Assembly (NCBI GenBank): GCA_022648295.1
Contig: JALCME010000002.1
Span: 124,001-188,000 of the forward strand
Direction of reading: 5' to 3'
Length of the DNA stretch: 64,000 nt
DNA from: Bacteroides sp.
GTDB lineage: Bacteria; Bacteroidota; Bacteroidia; Bacteroidales; Bacteroidaceae
The translations under genes and the position numbers were made by a program. Shown here one piece after another: positions 59,949 to 64,000 of the stretch (within the stretch, counting starts at the first letter, position 1; every line of letters starts with the position of its first letter). The notes beneath the pieces are model-generated. The model made no database searches, was not told where the DNA came from, and was given only the letters and a program-made list of their open reading frames with translations.

Positions 59949-60419
59949 CTATTTTAATTGGTTATTATTTTCCTCCTCTTTCAGAGTATCCGGTCGTAAC
60001 AGTTCCTTTGGGAAGTATTTGCTAAGCGGATAGCGGAAATAAGACATTTTGAGCTCCAGATCATGGAAAAAAGTACGATCAGGTACAAAATAGATTTTAG
60101 ACAGACGCACCTTTCCGGGAGTAACATCATCAGGATATTCACATCCTTCACTCGTCAGAGCCGTCTGGAATGTACCAAACCCCTTAATCGTCACAGAACC
60201 ACCTTCTAACATTATCTCCTTGATCGCTCCCGGAAGATCGGTTAGAACCCCTAATATATCGCCTTCACTGCGCCCGCTACGAGCAGCCAATTTACGGGCA
60301 ATATCACGTTCTGTACTACCGCCACGCACCTGCAACTTCCGCTGGACAGCATAATAAAGCTCTTTTATGACATTAGCCACTCGAAACTTTTTCCTTCGTA
60401 CCAAATAGATCAGTCCCAT
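59949..60419 (-). CDS. HU family DNA-binding protein (HU-HIG type)
   Basis: The 156-residue protein has the HU-like pattern: TERDIARKLAARSGRSEGDILGVLTDL, then the SVTIKGFGTFQTAL strand and VRLSKIYFVPDRTFFHDLE. A C-terminal extension ends EEENNNQLK. I begin at the ATG at 60419 (MGLIYLVRRKKF); the frame is open further upstream to 60527, but that stretch (with CPCCAAQLL) does not look like HU. It should bind DNA non-specifically. It is on the same strand as the tubulin-like operon but 335 bp upstream, so it is probably a separate unit. Confidence 0.83.
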   Translation of the reverse strand: MGLIYLVRRKKFRVANVIKELYYAVQRKLQVRGGSTERDIARKLAARSGRSEGDILGVLTDLPGAIKEIMLEGGSVTIKGFGTFQTALTSEGCEYPDDVTPGKVRLSKIYFVPDRTFFHDLELKMSYFRYPLSKYFPKELLRPDTLKEEENNNQLK

Positions 60420-60727
60420 ATTCCTTTCTTGTTTTATATTTTGCCTTAATTTGCTTTTATTTAAGAGCTGAGCTGCACAACATGGGCATATCATACGCCT
60501 TAACATACCCATTCCAAGATGTTTCACATGAGCATGTCATGCAATACCAACCATAAAGGTAATCATATTTTCTATTATTACAATACAATGACAATTATTA
60601 TGGCAGACGCGCGGCAAATACGTTACCAACATAAAGGAAGATGGAGAAGAATCAATAACCTATTTGGATTTAAATAATTAAAGTCAGAGGATCTATACCC
60701 GCAATCCTTTTTGGCTATTCGTAGAAA
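60420..60727. other. 308-bp gene-free gap upstream of the HU-like gene
   Basis: The gap between the rnhB 3' end and the HU-like start shows no convincing ORF, RNA gene, terminator hairpin or full promoter match. It contains only short AT-rich stretches and a small inverted motif (ACATGAGCATGT near 60528). Confidence 0.5.
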
Positions 60728-61330
60728 CTAGAAATTCAATGACAACTGCCCATCTCCCAGCAAATTAAAAGTCATACGATGGTAAGGCGTTGTACCATGT
60801 TCTGCAATAGCAGCACGATGCTTTTTGGTGGGATAGCCTTTATTATGATCCCAGTCGTAAACGGGGAACTCAGCATGTAAGCCATTCATATAGTCGTCAC
60901 GATAGGTTTTGGCTAAGATGGAAGCCGCGGCAATGGAAAGGTACTTACCATCTCCTTTTACAATAGTGGTATGCGGAAGATCACGATAGGGCCTAAAACG
61001 ATTCCCGTCGATAATAAGGTGCTGGGGACGCAGCGCCAACTGATCAAGCGCCCGGTGCATAGCAAGAAAAGAAGCATTCAAGATATTGATTTCATCTATT
61101 TCTGCCGGAGAGACAGTCCCCACAGCCCATGCCAAAGCATCCCGCTGAATCTCTTCACGCAAAGCATAACGCTGGCGTTCCGTTAATTTTTTGGAATCAT
61201 TCAAACGTTCATTCTTATAATCTTTGGGAAGTATAACAGCAGCAGCGTATACGGCTCCGGCCAAGCATCCCCGACCAGCCTCATCACATCCGGCTTCTAT
61301 CAGTTTCTTATTTAAACAAGACAACAACAT
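60728..61330 (-). CDS. rnhB: Ribonuclease HII
   Basis: RNase HII cuts RNA in RNA-DNA hybrids and removes single ribonucleotides misincorporated in DNA. The acidic active-site residues are visible: [14 protein letters not shown] (Asp-Glu with the 'DEAGRG' signature) and ILIDGN-type [11 protein letters not shown] third block is [12 protein letters not shown], and [13 protein letters not shown] is the usual C-terminal motif. At 200 residues it is a normal length. It lies 259 bp downstream of hppA on the same strand; the hppA terminator sits between them. Confidence 0.95.
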   Translation of the reverse strand: MLLSCLNKKLIEAGCDEAGRGCLAGAVYAAAVILPKDYKNERLNDSKKLTERQRYALREEIQRDALAWAVGTVSPAEIDEINILNASFLAMHRALDQLALRPQHLIIDGNRFRPYRDLPHTTIVKGDGKYLSIAAASILAKTYRDDYMNGLHAEFPVYDWDHNKGYPTKKHRAAIAEHGTTPYHRMTFNLLGDGQLSLNF

Positions 61331-61532
61331 AACGCTGCAAATTTCCTGCGAAGATAAAACAATATCTTCGAATTTCTTTATCGCAGCTATCCTTTATGAA
61401 AATCCGAAAACATTAAGTAAAGAGCAAACGAGATAAGTCTGCCTAAATCAAAGATTGCCACCAATTATCTAAAAATAGCCAACACGACAGGAGAAGGCGT
61501 ACTAAGGCATATCCCGGTTATGCACCAAAAAG

Positions 61533-61576
61533 AAGAGCCATATCAGTACTCAGAAATAGAGTTTGACGTGGCTCTT
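61533..61576 (-). terminator. Terminator after hppA
   Basis: TGGCTCTT (61569-61576) and AAGAGCCA (61533-61540) are inverse complements. On the minus strand the stem is followed by CTTTTTGG, so it works as the hppA terminator 14 bp after the stop. No other feature is evident in 61331-61589. Confidence 0.8.
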
Positions 61577-61589
61577 TTATAGATATTAA

Positions 61590-63794
61590 TCAGAATAAGC
61601 TCCAAGCGACAGTCAAACCCGCCATCACAATGGAAACCATACTCATCAGCTTAATCAGAATATTCAAGCTCGGTCCGGAAGTATCTTTAAACGGATCGCC
61701 CACCGTATCACCCACAACCGTTGCCTTATGGACCTCGCTCCCTTTTCCACCGAAGTTTCCTTCTTCCACGTACTTCTTGGCATTGTCCCATGCCCCGCCG
61801 GCATTCGCCATAAAGATAGCCAGAACAAAACCACTGCTCAATCCACCGATCAACAAGCCCAAAACACCTGGTACCCCAAAGATCAACCCCGTAAGGATAG
61901 GAGCTACGATAGCCAGTAACGAAGGAAGCACCATCGCCCGCTGTGCTCCTTTGGTGGATATAGCCACACACCGTTCGTAATCCGGTTCGGCCTCACCGGT
62001 AAGTATTCCTTTGATTTCACGGAACTGACGGCGTACTTCATCAACCATCTTAGAAGCGGCACGTCCAACGGCATTCATTGTTAAACCACAAAAGAGGAAA
62101 GCCATCATGCTACCAAGAAACATACCTGAAAGAACTTTGGGATTCATCAGTGTGACATCATAATAGTTCATAAAGTCAAAAAAGGTGGCATCTTTTACAG
62201 GAACCGTTCCACCATGCGAGAGAATCAAATCCGTTGTCCCCAAACGAGCTAATCCAATGCGGATCTCTTCAATATAAGAAGCCAGCAGAGCCAGTCCCGT
62301 AAGGGCGGCGGAACCAATGGCAAAACCCTTACCCGTAGCAGCAGTCGTATTTCCCAAAGAGTCAAGGGCATCGGTACGACGACGGATAGTCTCTCCTAAT
62401 CCGGACATCTCCGCATTGCCACCTGCATTATCTGCAATAGGACCGTAAGCGTCAGTAGCGAGTGTGATTCCCAATGTAGAAAGCATCCCCACAGCAGCAA
62501 TGCCAATGCCGTAAAGTCCCATACCTACATTCATGAAATCGAAGCCGGAAGCAAACAAATAAGAAGCAATAATGCCCACCACCACTGCCAGCACCGGAAT
62601 AGCGGTAGAAAGCATACCCAACCCGATACCGGAGATAATGACCGTGGCCGGTCCGGTCTTTCCGCTTTCGCTCAAGCGCCGGGTGGGAGCATAAGATTGT
62701 GACGTATAATATTCGGTTGAACGTCCGATGACAATACCTACCAGCAAACCGACAACAACAGAGCAAGAGATCCACTGCCAGTTCTCCAAACCCAATAACC
62801 AAAAGATGAGGAATGTGGCAAACACGATTAAAACCGAGCTCAAGTTAGTACCAACCCCCAACGAATTCAGCAAGTCTTTCATTGTTGCATTCTCTTTAGT
62901 ACGGACAGAGAAAATGCCGACAATAGACAACAAAATGCCTACGGCGGCAATCAACATCGGAGCAATGACAGCTTTAAACTGCATCACCGTATCACTGGTA
63001 TGAATAAAAGCAGCCGCACCAAGCGCTGCAGTAGCTAATATGGAACCGCAATAGCTCTCATAGAGGTCAGCGCCCATACCAGCTACATCACCTACGTTAT
63101 CTCCTACATTATCAGCAATGGTCGCCGGGTTACGCGGATCATCCTCAGGAATACCTGCTTCCACTTTACCAACCAAATCGGCACCCACATCGGCAGCTTT
63201 GGTATAAATGCCACCACCTACACGGGCAAAAAGAGCCTGCGTTGAAGCACCCATACCGAAAGTAAGCATTGTTGTTGTAATAATACAAAGCTTATGAGTC
63301 GGCGTCAACACATCAAGAGGAATAACCGCATTCAATAATAAATACCAAAAAGATATATCCAAAAGTCCTAAGCCGACAACAACAAGTCCCATCACCGCAC
63401 CGCTACGAAAAGCAATACGCAAGCCCGCGTTCAACGAGCTCCTCGCTGCATTTGCCGTACGTGCCGAAGCATAAGTAGCTGTTTTCATACCCAGGAAGCC
63501 GGCAAGACCGGAAAAGAAACCACCAGTAAGGAAAGCAACCGGTACCCAATGATTTTGAACATCAAAGCCATAAGCCATAATCGAAAAGAGAATAACTAAA
63601 CCGACAAAAACCAAAGCCACAATTTTGTATTGCTGCTTCAAATAAGACATCGCCCCCTTCCGTACGGCAGCAGCAATTTTTATCATTTGTGGAGTACCTT
63701 CACTCTCCTTCATCATCTGCCTGTAGAAATGCCAGGCAAACCAGAGAGCTAAGACAGAAGCAACCGGCACAAGCCAGAAAAGAATACTTTCCAT
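61590..63794 (-). CDS. hppA: Membrane-bound ion-translocating pyrophosphatase (K+-dependent type)
   Basis: This 734-residue, roughly 16-helix inner-membrane enzyme couples PPi hydrolysis to Na+ and/or H+ export. Catalytic loops are clear: [45 protein letters not shown] (read in two parts), then [16 protein letters not shown] and a C-terminal [17 protein letters not shown]. The motif [12 protein letters not shown] has Ala where K+-independent enzymes carry Lys, so it belongs to the K+-dependent class. Bacteroides enzymes of this class include dual Na+/H+ pumps; the pumped ion is inferred. It stands alone with its own terminator. Confidence 0.95.
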   Translation of the reverse strand: MESILFWLVPVASVLALWFAWHFYRQMMKESEGTPQMIKIAAAVRKGAMSYLKQQYKIVALVFVGLVILFSIMAYGFDVQNHWVPVAFLTGGFFSGLAGFLGMKTATYASARTANAARSSLNAGLRIAFRSGAVMGLVVVGLGLLDISFWYLLLNAVIPLDVLTPTHKLCIITTTMLTFGMGASTQALFARVGGGIYTKAADVGADLVGKVEAGIPEDDPRNPATIADNVGDNVGDVAGMGADLYESYCGSILATAALGAAAFIHTSDTVMQFKAVIAPMLIAAVGILLSIVGIFSVRTKENATMKDLLNSLGVGTNLSSVLIVFATFLIFWLLGLENWQWISCSVVVGLLVGIVIGRSTEYYTSQSYAPTRRLSESGKTGPATVIISGIGLGMLSTAIPVLAVVVGIIASYLFASGFDFMNVGMGLYGIGIAAVGMLSTLGITLATDAYGPIADNAGGNAEMSGLGETIRRRTDALDSLGNTTAATGKGFAIGSAALTGLALLASYIEEIRIGLARLGTTDLILSHGGTVPVKDATFFDFMNYYDVTLMNPKVLSGMFLGSMMAFLFCGLTMNAVGRAASKMVDEVRRQFREIKGILTGEAEPDYERCVAISTKGAQRAMVLPSLLAIVAPILTGLIFGVPGVLGLLIGGLSSGFVLAIFMANAGGAWDNAKKYVEEGNFGGKGSEVHKATVVGDTVGDPFKDTSGPSLNILIKLMSMVSIVMAGLTVAWSLF

Positions 63795-63964
63795 AATAGT
63801 GTTAGATTTTTAGAGTTAAATATTTGTGGGTTAAAAGTATAGATTCCTAAGATAAAAGACAAATAACTATAGAAAAATTACACAAAGTTTCACATAGAAT
63901 GCACTTTTGGTAAATTCACGACAAAGAATCCAAGAAACGCCGGACAGCGTAAAAGAAATATTTT

Positions 63965-63972
63965 TATCTTTG
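63965..63972 (+). promoter_or_regulatory. -7 box at the right edge for a gene beyond the window
   Basis: TATCTTTG matches TAnnTTTG on the plus strand in the last 40 bases of the window. It faces away from hppA, so it may drive a divergent gene beyond the edge. A -33 TTTG was not seen at standard spacing. Confidence 0.4.
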
Positions 63973-64000
63973 TGACAAGTAACAGAATTGACATTAAAGA

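Overview
The window looks like the chromosome of a gut Bacteroides species. Four things point there. Several genes have promoters of the Bacteroides form TTTG-N19-21-TAnnTTTG. The division and cell-wall cluster has the Bacteroidetes gene order. The glycine-lipid pair glsA/glsB is present. So is the characteristic DUF4373 / HU / amidase / 'smalltalk' module. Most genes are housekeeping; three stretches are accessory (about 11.3-14.8 kb, 14.8-22.7 kb and 48.3-59.6 kb).

Layout. 1-605: 5' part of an acyl-CoA ligase (minus strand). 718-1785: M20 metallohydrolase. 2094-6293 (minus): dut, TPR lipoprotein, DUF4292 lipoprotein and EnvC-like factor, partly with overlapping stop/start codons. 6419-7768: dGTPase. 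7848-9679 (minus): glsA-glsB. 9912-10421: ECF sigma factor. 10547-11269 (minus): S24 repressor-like regulator. 11360-14783: a Zn-ribbon protein, a DUF4373 protein, an HU-like protein, an amidase and a 35-residue membrane peptide, preceded by a structured, repeat-bearing leader. 14864-22606: two YD/RHS shell genes (the first frameshifted), a DUF4329/JAMM-like toxin tip and three NTF2-fold immunity lipoproteins, one truncated.

22890-39395 is a long co-directional dcw cluster: mraZ-rsmH-ftsL-ftsI-murE-mraY-murD-ftsW-murG-murC-ftsQ-ftsA-ftsZ, followed by a YqeY-like gene. A MraZ-type operator precedes it. murF and ddl are not in it. MurE carries the meso-diaminopimelate type motif. After it come a PagL-like outer-membrane protein, recO (minus), tRNA-Glu, rpsT, gyrB, a DUF3109 protein and gpmI (both minus), corA and a PQQ-like secreted protein.

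50121-59613 (minus) is an eight-gene run that I regard as the best candidate for an undescribed system. It encodes a multi-pass membrane protein, a 1029-residue tubulin/FtsZ-superfamily protein (Tubulin_2 type), a zinc-ribbon/transmembrane/MORN-like protein and five exported proteins, one with an NTF2-like domain. Tight spacing and two one-base stop/start overlaps support one operon. The parts suggest a cytosolic GTP-binding polymer or scaffold linked through the inner membrane to periplasmic or surface components. Its biological role cannot be read from the sequence.

The window closes with an HU-like gene, rnhB and hppA (a K+-dependent-type membrane pyrophosphatase), all on the minus strand. 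Non-coding structure is rich: two five-unit arrays of an exact 22-bp period sharing an ATATAG core, a 125-bp tandem repeat between murG and murC, 66-bp-spaced repeats near 1.8-2.0 kb, a duplicated glsB 3' end, and several strong inverted repeats.
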